From NCBI GenBank assembly GCA_033032865.1, contig JAWHQI010000028.1:2685001-2749000 (forward strand): DNA of 64,000 nucleotides, in the 5' to 3' direction. Positions 1 through 12,068 of this stretch are shown here, in pieces. The position numbers and the translations under genes were made by a program. Every line of letters starts with the position of its first letter. The first letter of the stretch is position 1. The notes under the pieces were generated by a model, which was not told the origin of the DNA, made no database searches, and was given only the letters and a program-made list of their open reading frames with translations. The stretch is from Dactylorhiza incarnata (taxonomy: Eukaryota > Streptophyta > Magnoliopsida > Asparagales > Orchidaceae).

Positions 1-4
1 TCGG

Positions 5-1303
5 TTGTGCATACCAAATGTTGGCAAACTGAGGGAGGAGTTAATGTATGAAGCACACTTCACGAAATACTCAATTCACCCAGGGAGCACAAAGATGTAC
101 CAGGACATGAAAAAGCCATTTTGGTGGCCTGGTTTGAAGAAAGACATAGCCCTTTACGTGGCAAAATGCAAAACTAGTGCAGTTGTGAAGGCAGAATGTC
201 AGAAACCGGGTGGGTTCCTAAAGTCGTTGCTTGTTCCGGAGTGGAAGTTTGATAATATTTCTATGGATTTCGTACATGGTTTACCGAGATCGCATCACAG
301 GAACGATGTCGTTTGGGTGATCGTGGACCATTTAACAAAGGTATCCCATTTTATTCCAAACCAGAGGGATGATTCAGTGGAGAAATTGGTAAAGCTATAC
401 GTTAATAGTATAGTAAGATTGCACGGTGTGCCCCGTAGCATCATTAGCGACCGAGATGGGCACTTCACATCGAAAGATTGAAGGCTAATCCACCAACTAT
501 TGGGTACCAAGCTGATGTTTATCACTGCCTTTCATCCTCAAACAGACGGGCAGACTTAACGGACCAATAGGACAATGGAGGATATGCTCTGCATGTGCGC
601 CTTGGATTTCGGTAAGAGGTGGGAAGATCATCTCTTTATAATTGAGTCCGCTTACAATAGCAGCTATCTAACTAGCATTAAAATGGCGCCCTTTGAGGCC
701 CTTTATGATAGAATGTGTCGTACCCCCTTAGCTTGGGCGGAGACGGGCGAGACTAAGTTGTTTAAGTGAAAGGAAGTCGAAGATGCTACTTCAACTATTT
801 GAACAATCCACGAGCAGTTGTTAAGTGCGCAGGATATGCAAGTGAAGTACTACAACATCAAGCACAGAAACGTCGAGTTCGCCGTAGGCGACTGGGTTTA
901 TCTCAAAATCAAACCTTTCAAGAATGTATCAAGGATTCGACGCTTGAAAAAGCTGAGTCTGAGGTACCTTGGACCGTTTGATATTTTGGAGCATGTTGGT
1001 GAAGCTGCCTATCGGCTCGCTCTTTCGACATAGCTGAGCAGTTTGCATAATGTGTTTCACATCTCTATGTTGAGGAAGGCTGTGCAAGAGCCTACTCAAG
1101 TGCTTGTGGCTAATCAAGCGTCGGTCGATGATGAGCTAAAGACGAAAGTCAGGCCTATTTGCATCGAGGACACTGATGTCAAGCAATTGCAGACTAAATT
1201 GATCTGAATGGTCAAGGTCCGCTGGAACAATTGCGGTCGTGAGGAGCTTTCATGGGAGCGAGAGCAAACCATGCTAGAAGATTTCCCCGAGCTGTTCCGT
1301 TAA
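5..1303 (+). pseudogene. Ty3/gypsy (Tekay/Del-like chromovirus) pol 3' end: integrase and chromodomain remnant
   Basis: This is the C-terminal part of a gypsy polyprotein that once inserted element cDNA into the genome. In order it shows the integrase zinc-binding region (about 50-210; HHCC with the third position kept as CKTS, where the usual second Cys is Ser), the catalytic core (IVDHLT at ~330, SDRDGHF at ~450, HPQTDGQT at ~540), the GDWVYLK/LGPF C-terminal domain (~885-975) and a chromodomain-like tail ending in WEREQTM..FPELF. Everything lies in one frame, broken by five stops (479, 557, 767, 1031, 1205) and no frameshift. The 557 stop falls on the catalytic Glu position. Gag, protease and RT lie outside the window. 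Clade assignment rests on the tail motif and the TGTAACACCCC LTR start. Confidence 0.9.
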
Positions 1304-1372
1304 GGTACAAATTATGTTTTTTGTCTCTTTCCATGCTTTCTAAATTATGGAATTTCGGGATGATATTTCTTT

Positions 1373-1384
1373 AAGGGGAGGTGG
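1373..1384 (+). other. Polypurine tract of the gypsy element
   Basis: AAGGGGAGGTGG lies just before the LTR start TGTAACACCCC. This is the usual plus-strand primer site at the end of a gypsy internal region. Confidence 0.75.
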
Positions 1385-1386
1385 TT

Positions 1387-2942
1387 TGTAACACCCCAAT
1401 TTTCCCAACTAAAGTAAGCAAAGCAATCTGGTAGCAGGACCTACCGCCCAACGGTAGTGTTAACGCCGACGGTAGATATATCGACGTGACGTCGAGACAA
1501 TCTCTGTGTCGACGTGACGCTAGCGCCGTGCTTTAGCGCTAACACTGGCGGTAGCAATATCGACGAGATAAGCCGCATCATCGAGATGAATTTTATCATC
1601 GAGAGGAATTAAGCGGTGAGCGGATAAGCTCCACCGCCTAAGTCACTACTGCTTTGCGGTAGCAGGCGGGATCAGATTTATGAAGTTAAATCTTGGTCGT
1701 CCATTTCATTTGGATTGGAGATCCTGTGACTGAGATTATGCCTGAATTCCTTAAGGGCTGAGAGGCTTTTGTGAGAAGTCATTTCTCATTAGCTCTCTCT
1801 CTCTCTCTCTCTTCAAGCTAAAGGCAAAGGAGAAAGGAAAAGGCTAAGTAAAGAAAGAAGGTTGAAGAGAAATCAGCCTTTGGATTTGTGAAAGTTCCTG
1901 AAATCTTGTGCCAACGCTAGATTCGCGGAGAGGAAGGTAATCCGAACGCTTCCATCCGATTCAACAACATTAAGATGGCACTGAAATGAGCGTCAAGGGT
2001 AACGACTCTCCTTCTGAATATCTGGATATGTTAGTCCTTTGGTTGGAATTGTAGTAGATAGATTTCCACTAATTAGTGGATAGGGTTCTTCCAATGGGTC
2101 GATATGGAATATCCCCATAGAAATTGCATATAGAGTCTGGATCGCTGTATAAACGTAGGAATGTTGTGTGAAACCCACCCGGACAAGTTTGTCTGGATTT
2201 ATGATGCTTACATTGTTTATTGCATTCCGGAGAAGACTTTGTGTATATGTGTTGTATTTTCAGGTTTCGAGTACTGTGGTGTACTGTAGGGAGTTCTCGA
2301 GGCAAACTCCAGAAAATACCCGAAAAAGAGAGCAGAATCGTTGCGTATCTCCTAACGTCTAGCGGTAGTGCTACCACTGTTGGTAGCTTCTAGTCGAATC
2401 TAGTGAGCCATTTGTGGTGGGTGTAAAGCCTAGGTCCTGGGGACTGGGTGCATAATGTCGGAAAGCTATAGGCTTGCAATTGCAGATCATAGTTGAGGGC
2501 AGATGTGTGTTCTGTCGATTGCTCCAGGAGGTAGTGCTACCGCTGGCGGTAGCTTCAGTGAGCATATTGTGAAGCAGAAGAGACTGATGTGCCTAGCTTC
2601 GTTGGTCTTGTGTGCCAATAGCGGGAACAAGGGGAAGTCGTACCCGCGTTGAGCAGAGTTGATCCCGACGATATGAGTATGTGCAAAGCTGAACCGAACT
2701 CATGCCTTAGCCGGTCAGTGAAGAGGTCGCCAATCGGTGCACTGAAGGAATTTTGGGAAAGGAACCATAAGGTAGGATGAACTTGACGGTAAAGCTCATA
2801 GCCATCTATGTTAAGCGGGCCTTAGGATGGTGGTGTAACTCTGGGAGTACACCGAAAGAGTGTCATGAGTGCATGATGTGTGTGGTCGTGAGTGCCTATG
2901 TTGATGATGCTTGCCGTGCGTAAACACACATTTGAGATATAT
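1387..2942 (+). repeat. 3' LTR of the Tekay-like gypsy element (start defined, end not)
   Basis: The LTR starts with TGTAACACCCC directly after the polypurine tract. It holds a CT microsatellite at ~1793-1812 and several copies of a palindromic module built on GGTAGTGCTACC (about 1440-1660, 2361-2390, 2530-2554). No second LTR copy is in the window, so the end is inferred only from the start of the next element at 2943. Short ORFs inside it are not credible genes. Confidence 0.6.
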
Positions 2943-3897
2943 TGATAGTTTATAGGTATGTATTCTAATTCACCTAGAGGGGGGGTGAATATGTCTCTTT
3001 GAGTTTTACTTAATTAATGGTAGCAGATAAGGAGTAGTAAGTAAAATTTCAAGCATACACAGAAAACACACAAGTGTTTATAGTGGTTCCCCAAGACAGT
3101 GTGTCTATGGGTAGTCCACTTTCCCTCTACATCTTTCTAACAATATGTTAGGCAAGGCAAACTCCTCCAATCTTAGCTCCTAGAGCTTTCAACACATATC
3201 CCTCAGGATCTCTCAGGCTTGCTCCAAGCCCTACCTCAGGCTGACCAGCCCTACCCACTCAGAGTGCTCTCACTCCTATAGCTCAGAAATCACTTTGATC
3301 TCCTACCTCAGGCCTATCAAGAAGCCCTACTTCTCAGGAAAAATGATTTACAGCTCAGGCTCAACAGCCCTACCTAACTCAGGCTAAGCAGCCCTACAAC
3401 TCAGGTTTACCAATCCTACAACTCAGGCAATATGCCTTACAAACTCAGAACTTTGCAGTTCCTACAGTGAGTAAATATTAAGCTTACAATAGTTAACAAC
3501 AGTGGTATGATGTCTTCTGTTATTCCTGCACAGCTGGTGCTTCTTTGAAGCTTGTCTGAATGTAAACTTCAGTCCTTGCTTTTTGTGATGCTTCTCTTCA
3601 GTAGAGTAGTAAAGATCTTCTTGATCTTCTAGATAGAAGATCTATCTTCTCTCCTTGTTTCTTCTAGCTGGTTCAGTCAACAGCAGGAGAGAAAAATTTG
3701 AAAGTCGTCAATGGAATAGTGATAATGGCTCTCTACTTTTCAGCACAACAACAGGTTGATTTGAAAGTGCCCTAAGTTGTTCTTTTATACTCCATTTGTC
3801 TTCAACGGCTCTTGGAAAGAGCCCTGACACTTTTGAAGAGGATGAAAAACTTTATCCTTCCTTAACAGCTGTTTGCGCCAAAGGCAAGTCCCGCCAG
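2943..3897 (-). repeat. Truncated Sirevirus-like LTR
   Basis: On the minus strand this ends with the CCCCCCCTCTAGGTGAAT signature and a terminal CA. It shares the 'tttatagtggttcccc..gggtagtccactttcc' segment with the LTRs at 13042-14498 and 22516-23985. It also has many 'cctacctcaggct' short repeats at 3210-3440, comparable to the 'actcggag..cctacaa' repeats of those LTRs. It is cut at 3897 by the LARD-like element, so it is the older insertion. No PBS or gag follows on its downstream side. Confidence 0.7.
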
Positions 3898-4529
3898 TGT
3901 AAGACCCCCCTCCCGGAACACACGACACGGCCGAGGGGAGTCTTATGCCCAGGACAGCCACCTTGCGGGAGCGCCCGCACACGAGCTAGCCTCCCCCACA
4001 AGACGCCTATCCTGCCGGCCCAACCAACTGAACAGTGCCAACCCATCAATAAAGAAAAGCAAGAAGCCATAAAAGATATTCACATAAGTAAGAGTCCAAA
4101 TAAGTACAAAGACAAGAGCTCCGAGAGCTCCTGCAAAAGTATCAGAGTATCGAACTAAATGCCCCAAGGGCTACATCTCAAACCGTGCTCACATCTGCCA
4201 CAAACGACAACCAAGGTACCATAGTCACCAACCCTGCACACCTGACCTGTCTGGCCTCCTCTAGCACCGAACACTGCTGCTCTAAGGAACACTCCTAAAA
4301 AGAGGGACGTAGCAACCGTTAGTCATAAAGACTAAGTGGCTTCCCATCTGCTCCCCCGGCAACTCCAAGGCACCGGGAGAAAGGAAAGGAAGAAAAGTTG
4401 CAATATAATCAATAATATGTACAAGCAGGTGACAGGAAAGGTTGTATATACATGTCGGTTGTATAAGTACCCAAGTACTTGCAATAACTCTAACTAACAG
4501 GTACAAATACAAGTATGTACTAGTAACAA

Positions 4530-4660
4530 AAAGAAGTAAGCAGAGTATCAATATCGTACTAGTAGTAGAAAGCAAGCAGAGTATCAATATCGTACTAGTA
4601 GCAGAAAGCAAGCAGAGTATCAATAAGCAAGTACTAGTAACAGGAAGAAGTAAGCAGTTC
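4530..4660. repeat. Short tandem repeat, ~37-bp units
   Basis: About three imperfect copies of a unit containing 'agtatcaatatcgtactag' and 'agaaagcaagcag'. The array sits inside the long LTR. Confidence 0.7.
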
Positions 4661-4668
4661 ATATCGTA

Positions 4669-4763
4669 CCTTAACTTATATGAATGCCCATACAAACTTA
4701 TAAGTTAAGGTTTCCAATTTGGGACCCATCATATAAAAGATCCCATACTAATTTATATGATGG
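4669..4763. repeat. Two adjacent hairpin-forming inverted repeats
   Basis: Arms CCTTAACTTATA (4669-4680) and TATAAGTTAAGG (4699-4710) form one stem. CCATCATATAAA (4726-4737) and TTTATATGATGG (4752-4763) form a second. Stems of 12 bp with short loops lie within 95 bp. Confidence 0.75.
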
Positions 4764-5211
4764 ACCCGATGCGGTGCAATGCTATGATTATGAAGGATGA
4801 ATGCAATGCAATGATTATGATATGAAGACTCACCCATGCAATGTTGTTATGTCGACATAGGCCTTTAGTTCTCGCTTTTTGAGTGGTAGCTAACCGCTCA
4901 GGCATCTCCCGTCGTGGCCAAACAGAGACAGTGGAACGAGCTCCTCTACTACTAGGAGGGTATGAACACTACCAGTCCTAGGCCTCTGTACGCCTCGACG
5001 CTAAGAACACACAGCGGAGACCCTGCGTACTGCTCGATGCTAAGAACACACAGCGGAGCCTCCAAGGACACAGAAGGGGACTTGGGTAGGTGAGCACCAA
5101 GAGTCCAACCCAATCGGTCTAGAGTCTACTGCCGGCTTCTGCCGGTGTCACGACTAGCAAGCCCGTAGACCCACCACAAGTAATCCTCCCTAGCGGGGTC
5201 CATTTGTATAT

Positions 5212-5845
5212 GTGTATCAACATACACCCGGACTTCTAATCCAAGTCCTTCTAAACAATCTGTGTATCCACGTACACCGGGACTTCTAATCCAAGTCCTT
5301 CTAACCAATCCGTGTATCTTCGTACACCAGGACTTCTAATCCAAGTCCTTCTAAACAATCTGTGTATCTACGTACATCGGGACTTCTAATCCAAGTCCTT
5401 CTAAACAATCCGTGTATCTACGTACACCGGGACTGCTAATCCAAGTCCTTCTAATCGATCTGTGTATCTTCGTACACCAGGACTTCTAATCCAAGTCCTT
5501 CTAAACAATCCGTGTATCTACGTACACCGGGACTTCTAATCCAAGTCCTTCTAAACAATCTGTGTATCTACGTACACCGGGACTTCTAATCCAAGTCCTT
5601 CTAATCGATCTGTGTATCTTCGTACACCAGGACTTCTAATCCAAGTCCTTCTAAACAATTCGTGTATCTACGTACACCGGGACTTCTAATCCAAGTCCTT
5701 CTAAACAATCCGTGTATCTACGTACACCGGGACTTCTAATCCAAGTCCTTCTAATCGATCTGTGTATCTACGTACACCAAGACTTTTAATCCAAGTCCTT
5801 CTAATCGATCTGTATATCTACGTACACCGGGACTTCTAATCCAAG
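5212..5845. repeat. 50-bp tandem repeat array, ~12.7 copies
   Basis: The unit runs GTGTATCTACGTACACC..GACTTCTAATCCAAG..CCTTCTAAACAATC. Unit starts are 50 bp apart (5212, 5262, 5312, 5362). Copies differ by a few bases and occur as two or three variants (aaacaatc, aatcgatc, aaccaatc). It lies inside the long LTR. Confidence 0.9.
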
Positions 5846-7738
5846 GGGCTATTTTCAACCTTGTTACATAATATACAATAAAAGACAAACCTATTTAACA
5901 AAGCATGATCCATCATCTTCCCCAAACATGAAGATCATTTCACCCCCTTTTAAAATCCCTAAATATCATTCCCCTCACTCTCCCAAAACGACCATGGGTT
6001 TGCCCCAAATCAAATCCCATCTCTTCCTTTTGAAGAGAAGAAATGATCCCTAGAACTTCGCGGCAAACGATGCCCTAATTCTGAGGTTCCGGCTTGGTCT
6101 TCCTAAGGAAACTCCAATAAAGCTCACACGAGAAGCTCTCTTGAGCCTTCATCTCTCCTATTGTGATCTAAGAGGCTAGCACCAAGGGAGAGGGGAGGAA
6201 GTCACCTGATTTCCGGCTGATGCTTGCGGTTGTCTCCTCCGCGGCATGGCGGCAGTTGGCCAAGACTGAATAAAGGTCCTGATCCACAGAAATATCAACA
6301 TGTAATCAATCAACATTACCCACTAAAAAGAAATGAACACAGCATAGCTGCCAGCCATACAAGCGTAATAATCAAAGCTACAAAGCTCTAGCCGACCACA
6401 TAGGACTCACTTCCCCCAAATCTCATGAAAATCTTAACAGGAGTCTTAACCAACCGACCAACAAATCCCTAACCTGAATTTAGAGCAGCAGTTGGTACCC
6501 AAAATAGCCAACAATGAGAATAGCAACTAGAATTAAAAACCTTCATAGAAGGATTGTAACTCAAATCCCCAACCAGATATTCCTAAATCCCCTACCAGAC
6601 ATTCCAACAATCGGCTTGGCTTTATACTAAAACACTCCCCAAAAGGAGAGAAAATGGTGAATCATAACAGGGAAAAGAAGGCTTACTCTGAACTAGCAGA
6701 AAATCAACGTACTGCATCACAACCCGACGAAGCCCCAGCTCAAACAAAGCCGCACAACCTTCGATCCCAGCAATACTCACTGGTTCCCGTAATGTGAAGT
6801 GCAGAGAGAGGGAGAGGAGGAGGGGAAGAGGAAGAAGACGCCGGCTTCAGAACCCTAGCTGAGACGGAAGCGGGAGAGAGAAGGGTCGGCAGTTTTAATG
6901 AAACCCAAAGCATAAATCTCCTTAAATATTTCCCCCACCGCCTCCTTACAGCCAATGAACAGCATATTTCCAAAACATTGTGCTATCAACACACCCAAAT
7001 ATGAAATAACTAGCAGCACACCCACATAGCAGCACACCCAAATATGAAAGAACTAGCAGCACACCCAACTCACATTTTAGGCCACAGGACAGCCCACACA
7101 AAGCCCCCAATAATTCCCCATTTTAGCTATAATACTCAGAAATTGCTATCAGCACATCTTTATAGTAGCAACTCACATATTAACTTTATAAATCAATGAA
7201 CATAGCCTTGGTATATTAAGATAACATCATCTTTATTCTTACGTTGCTGCCCAAAACACTATTGGCACACCAACGTGAAAATAATATTAACCCATCAATA
7301 TATCTATTAGCACACCCAATTCCTTTACTAATATCCGCTATTAAGACACCAATGATAGGTACCAAGAAGAACATAATAGCAGTCAGCATATATATATTCC
7401 AACTCAAACAAACCGGTCCAGCATAACCATCCCAAATCTTTCACAATATACATATATATTTATATAGTTTGCCAACATATAAAATATAGGAAAAACTCAT
7501 ATTCTGCTAAAAATATCGAGCGCCGCAAAGCATCAAAGAAATTCATACTCAACTGGCAATGATACGCCTAGTTGACACTGAGTTATATTTTCTCCTGTTT
7601 CCTTCAACTTCGTCGAACGGAAGTCAATACATTCATCGAACGCAGAGCACTTCGTCGAACTCAATCCTCCCTTGCCCAAAACCGACCCAAGGCGAGTCAA
7701 ACATCTCCGAGGGGTCTAGTGCGAATTGGGATGTTACA

Positions 7739-10700
7739 AATCCAATAAACGAAGAAACAATTTCGTCCCCGAAATTTAAGTTGAGGTTAGGAGGGCCTTA
7801 TGTTTAAGATAGGGGAATAGGGTCTTAAGTTCCAAAAATGCTGAAAGGAAGCCACAAGAATCCCACACATTCTCTTCTCGATCAACTGCTAGCCTCGCTG
7901 AGTCACCGAGAACTAGCAGGGGAAATTCCCAAGAAATTTAACATCTGATTCCCTAAGCCATCGGGAGTTAGGAAGCAAAATTTCCGGGGAATTTAGGGTC
8001 TAAACACCTCCAAACCACCAAAGCTGAAGCCAACCAAAACTAACCCAACTCATTTGAAGTCGCAGTGTGGTTTAGTACAAAAATAAATAAAGAGCTCAAC
8101 AGTTAAACTACTACCGATGCTATGAATGGTTTTGAAATTTAGCCAACATTTAAACGATTGCCGAACTTGACCATCGTAATCTCCTATACCCAGGGCCGAA
8201 TAACCAAGGCGTTTAACTGCCACATAGCAAATATAACACTATAAGTATGAAGCTATAGGAACCATTAGAATATAGAGCAGCCCCCAATGAACTCAAATAA
8301 AGCAGCCACTTTAATTAAAACAGCAGCAGCCCAAAATTCAGCCAAATAATAGAAGCAGTCACCAAACAAAAACATAAGAGGCAGCCCCTAATTATCAAGA
8401 AAAGGAGCTTAAGAAATTCCTGCAGTTTAAGCATACCCCAAACAGAGCCCCAACAGCACATCTGCAGCCCACAGTTCAACAAGGACCAGCCCCCTCAACC
8501 AAGGGCCAAAAGAGACAACCCCATCTAAAAGAAACAACAGCAAACCCAACCAAGGTCAACAACAGCAACCCCCCTTAAAAAGAAGACAAGTAGGGAAGCC
8601 CTTAACAAAAACAACAGCAACCAAAGCAACAGCAGCACAACAGCTGCAAACAACAGCAACAGAATCAACGGCAGCAGCCCAACTCAACAAGGAAAGGAGC
8701 CCTAATCAAAAACATAACGACACTCCAAATCAACAAAGAAAGGAGCACCTCCAAATCAACAACAAAAGAGAATTTAAACACTCATCTGATCACAGCATAG
8801 CAGCCCAAAATAATCCAAATAGAACTATGAGTAGCTGCCCCAACTGAAATTACATGCGCATAGCAGCCCCCAAAGCTAGATTGATTATGTATATAGCAGC
8901 CCCCAACAACAGATCCTAACAAGCAGCCCCCAAATAGATTATAAAACAGCAGCCTTAACTGGACAAGGAGGAGATAGAAGCAGTTCCCAACAAACAAACA
9001 GCAGCAAGTTTCAGCACAGCACCCCATAACACATTAGACAACAGCAAGAAGCATAGCCCCTAGTCGGATCAACATGAAAGAATGGAACCATTCAGATATT
9101 TTTGTTCACTTATCTCTAGAGCGAAGCAGCCAATGACTTGAAGCGGTTGTAAAGCTCGAAACCAAAGTAAATCCACATAACCACCCAGTTTAACAACTTA
9201 TAACGTTGTCAAAACTTCGGAAACTAACAAGAGAGATTCCCAGGAAATTTAGCACCAAATTCCCAAACCCGTCAGGAATTAGGAAACGAACGTTCCGGGG
9301 AATCTAAGGTCTAATGTTTCCCAACCCAACTAGAGATTACAAAATAAATTTCCAGAAAGATTTGCCCGCCAAACCACCAAAACCTTTAGCTAGAGAAATG
9401 CGAAAAGTTTACAAACCCTCCAAATTTTCTGCTACCAAAATATGCAAGATTAGCCAAGAATAAAGGCAGAACTAACCAAGTGATCCAACCATATAACATC
9501 CTGAGCTAGCCAATCATAAACCCAGTGTATAACTAAGATAACCCACAATAGGATGATAGCCGGAACTAGGACCAATGCTAGCACCCCCAAAATAGATGTT
9601 AACCAATATTTGGAGAAAAACTGCTAGCATAATCCAACATAACTATTAACAGAAACTTGAAGAAAGCTGCTAGCATAATCCAACATAAATGTTAACAAGA
9701 ACTTGGAGAGACCTACTAGCATATTGCTGATATTTCAAGAGTTGAATTTCATTTTATCATGGATCTAGCTATGCTGCCCGTTACTGGAACAAGTAAAAAC
9801 CCAAAACCGAATTCCATCCACTTATCCTTCAAATTTAACAATTTGCTAGCCTCGCAAAGTCGTCGAGAACTAGCAAGGGAAATTCCCAGGGTGCTTGGCC
9901 TCTATTTCCCCCGACTTGCCAGGAATTAGAAACGAAATTCCCGGGGAATTAAGATCTGGTTCCTCACACCGATAAGGATTTGCAAACAAGGCTCCATGCA
10001 ACTTAGCCGCAAAACCAACCGCACCTTTTAACAAGTGTATAATATATATTCAGAATTAAAACCAACTAGAGCTGAGCCAGGCCGTAATATGTAGAAACGG
10101 AGCTATCTAAACTTTAGTCGATCAGAATTAGTCCTTTGTTTAACTAGGATCCGGCAAACTATCTGTCTTCTAATTATTGGTATGAATACCTATCCGGGAC
10201 CCCGATCAAATTTCCAACAACGACAAGTGCAGAAAATAACAAGGGCAGAGTATGGCAGCACATGATTTAGCTGAGACATAATCAGAAGGGCCCAAAATGA
10301 ACCCAGCAAACGGCCCCACCAAAAGTAGGAGCCCATGGTTCAATAGCAAAAGAGGTCCAAAATTTGCTATCAGCACACACACACTTATATATATAAAGAT
10401 ATGAGCCCTAATGAAATTATATAACAGCCCAAATGAAATCAACACCCCCGACTGGTGAACGCATAGCAGCCCTTTCCAAACAAAGTCCCAACTGGGTACC
10501 ACACGTATTTATAATGCAATTGTATGAATTTGTCGATTTACCAAATCACGTAACAATGCCTTAGCACCACGGGTGCTACAATTTCGTATTCTTTATCTTT
10601 AATTGGACGCTTGAAAACACACCTCTTTGATCAGCAATCGATCAATTCCCACTTGACAAACTTTAAGGCGTCCCCCAAAATTTGTCATGTGGTCGTCAGA

Positions 10701-12068
10701 TCGACCTTTGATCCTTGAGAGACACCACAACGCTACATTACAATTTACTTCCCTTCGACACGAGTTATGCAGACTACCAAAAGTAGGGCATACTTCACGT
10801 ATGATAAACAAAATAAAATCCACTACAAGCGCCCTACCAACCCTGCCAACAATCATCCATCGCATGCATGTTTATTTTATAAAAACTTTTATGATTTTAG
10901 ATCATCAAACAAGTCATATTATCTTGTCGACTCCATCGCCGAACACTTATTAATTTCCCAATGCAAAGTAATTACAACACTAAGGGAATGTTCACCACGA
11001 ATTTCCAAACTCAGGGGTAGTTTATCATCATACACGCAATGCATGCACAAAACTTCATTAACTGCCCAGTTATAATGTTATCACAACATAGCTGCATATC
11101 CCCAAAGTGTTAATTTACTACCCTCCTCGTTACTTATCCACATAAGCTTAGAACCCTATAGAGATAATTATCATCCTTAAAATGCTTTCCTCTCTTATAA
11201 CGCTAATAAAATTGCTATCAACCCAAATATGGCCTTAGCAGTCCGCCTTGCTCAAGGTAAACTAGCTTCTCAAGGATCAAAACTTCCAATATCAACAAAT
11301 TACAAAGATTCTGACTCCTCAAGGGATCCGAGACGGTACCAAACTAGCCCAATAAACGAAGAGATAAGCATCCATATCTTTTCGACTGAGTTTCTTTTGC
11401 CACCAATAAAACACATTCGTCCCAAAGTGAGCCTTCTCTGGATCCAAATTCTTATCGTATCTTCTCCGTATTAAACCTTCTAACTAATAGAAGTGAGAGG
11501 TATCGACATACAATATAAAAGGTATGCTTGGTGGTCTCTTACAAAGCGATAATGGACTATAGGTACCAATGTCATTGAGATTGCCCTAAACTTTTTGGGT
11601 AAGATGATAATATTACTCCATATCTGGGATAGAAATCTCAGGGTGAGTCTCTAGCATCTACACTCACGTTAAACTCTTCCCTTAGTCAGTCAAGGTCACT
11701 TATTGTTTGGCCACATCATCCCCGAGATCGGTATAAGGTTAGGGTATGTCACGACATATCCTGCTAAGTCGACCAAAATGGTATCCTAGTTAGGTTGGCA
11801 TCAATCCTATGCCAAACCAACTCTGACTGTTAGAATGGGAATACCAATTATTGTCTCGGAATGAGCCAGCATATATACGTAAGGGTACGAGTTTGGCTTA
11901 GGTTGGCACTTCCTATAGGAAAAGGAGGACATACTTAATGTGAATCACCCATGGGCACACCACCGCTTCCGCTGCATCAGTTTGTCCTCAAACTGATTTA
12001 GCTAACAGTGGTGGCCTAGTGGTTTAATGGACTTCTTTATCTCAAGATCGTTGCAAGCTGATACCATT
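7739..12068 (-). other. Non-coding internal domain of the LARD-like element
   Basis: No open frame longer than about 100 codons and no retroelement motif is visible on either strand. The sequence is A/C-rich on the plus strand, with a CAA/CAG-rich tract (about 8290-9060). A ~120-bp degenerate repeat occurs three times (7876-8010, 9212-9315, 9840-9960) and carries the palindromic cores GGGAAATTCCC and AATTCCCGGGGAATT. The domain ends at the primer-binding site next to 12069. Confidence 0.6.
12058..12068 (-). other. Primer-binding site of the LARD-like element
   Basis: The element strand reads AATGGTATCAG immediately after the LTR end ..TCTTACA. TGGTATCAG matches the 3' end complement of plant initiator tRNA-Met. 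Confidence 0.75.

Larger units (their letters stand above)
3898..7738 (-). repeat. 3' LTR of the LARD-like element
   Basis: The end is fixed by the direct repeat with 12069-12508; the start is inferred from TGTAACATCCC. It contains a 440-bp conserved end, three ~37-bp repeats (4530-4660), two adjacent perfect-stem hairpins (4669-4763) and a 50-bp tandem array (5212-5845). No protein-coding gene is visible; the small ORFs here follow the repeats. Confidence 0.65.

Noticed and set aside
4442..4708. 88-codon frame in the LARD LTR
   Set aside because: It reads through tandem ~37-bp repeats and has no protein-like composition.
5212..5845. CRISPR-like appearance of regular repeats
   Set aside because: Units are contiguous 50-mers without unique spacers, in a plant LTR; the same holds for the 96-bp array at 52100-53318.
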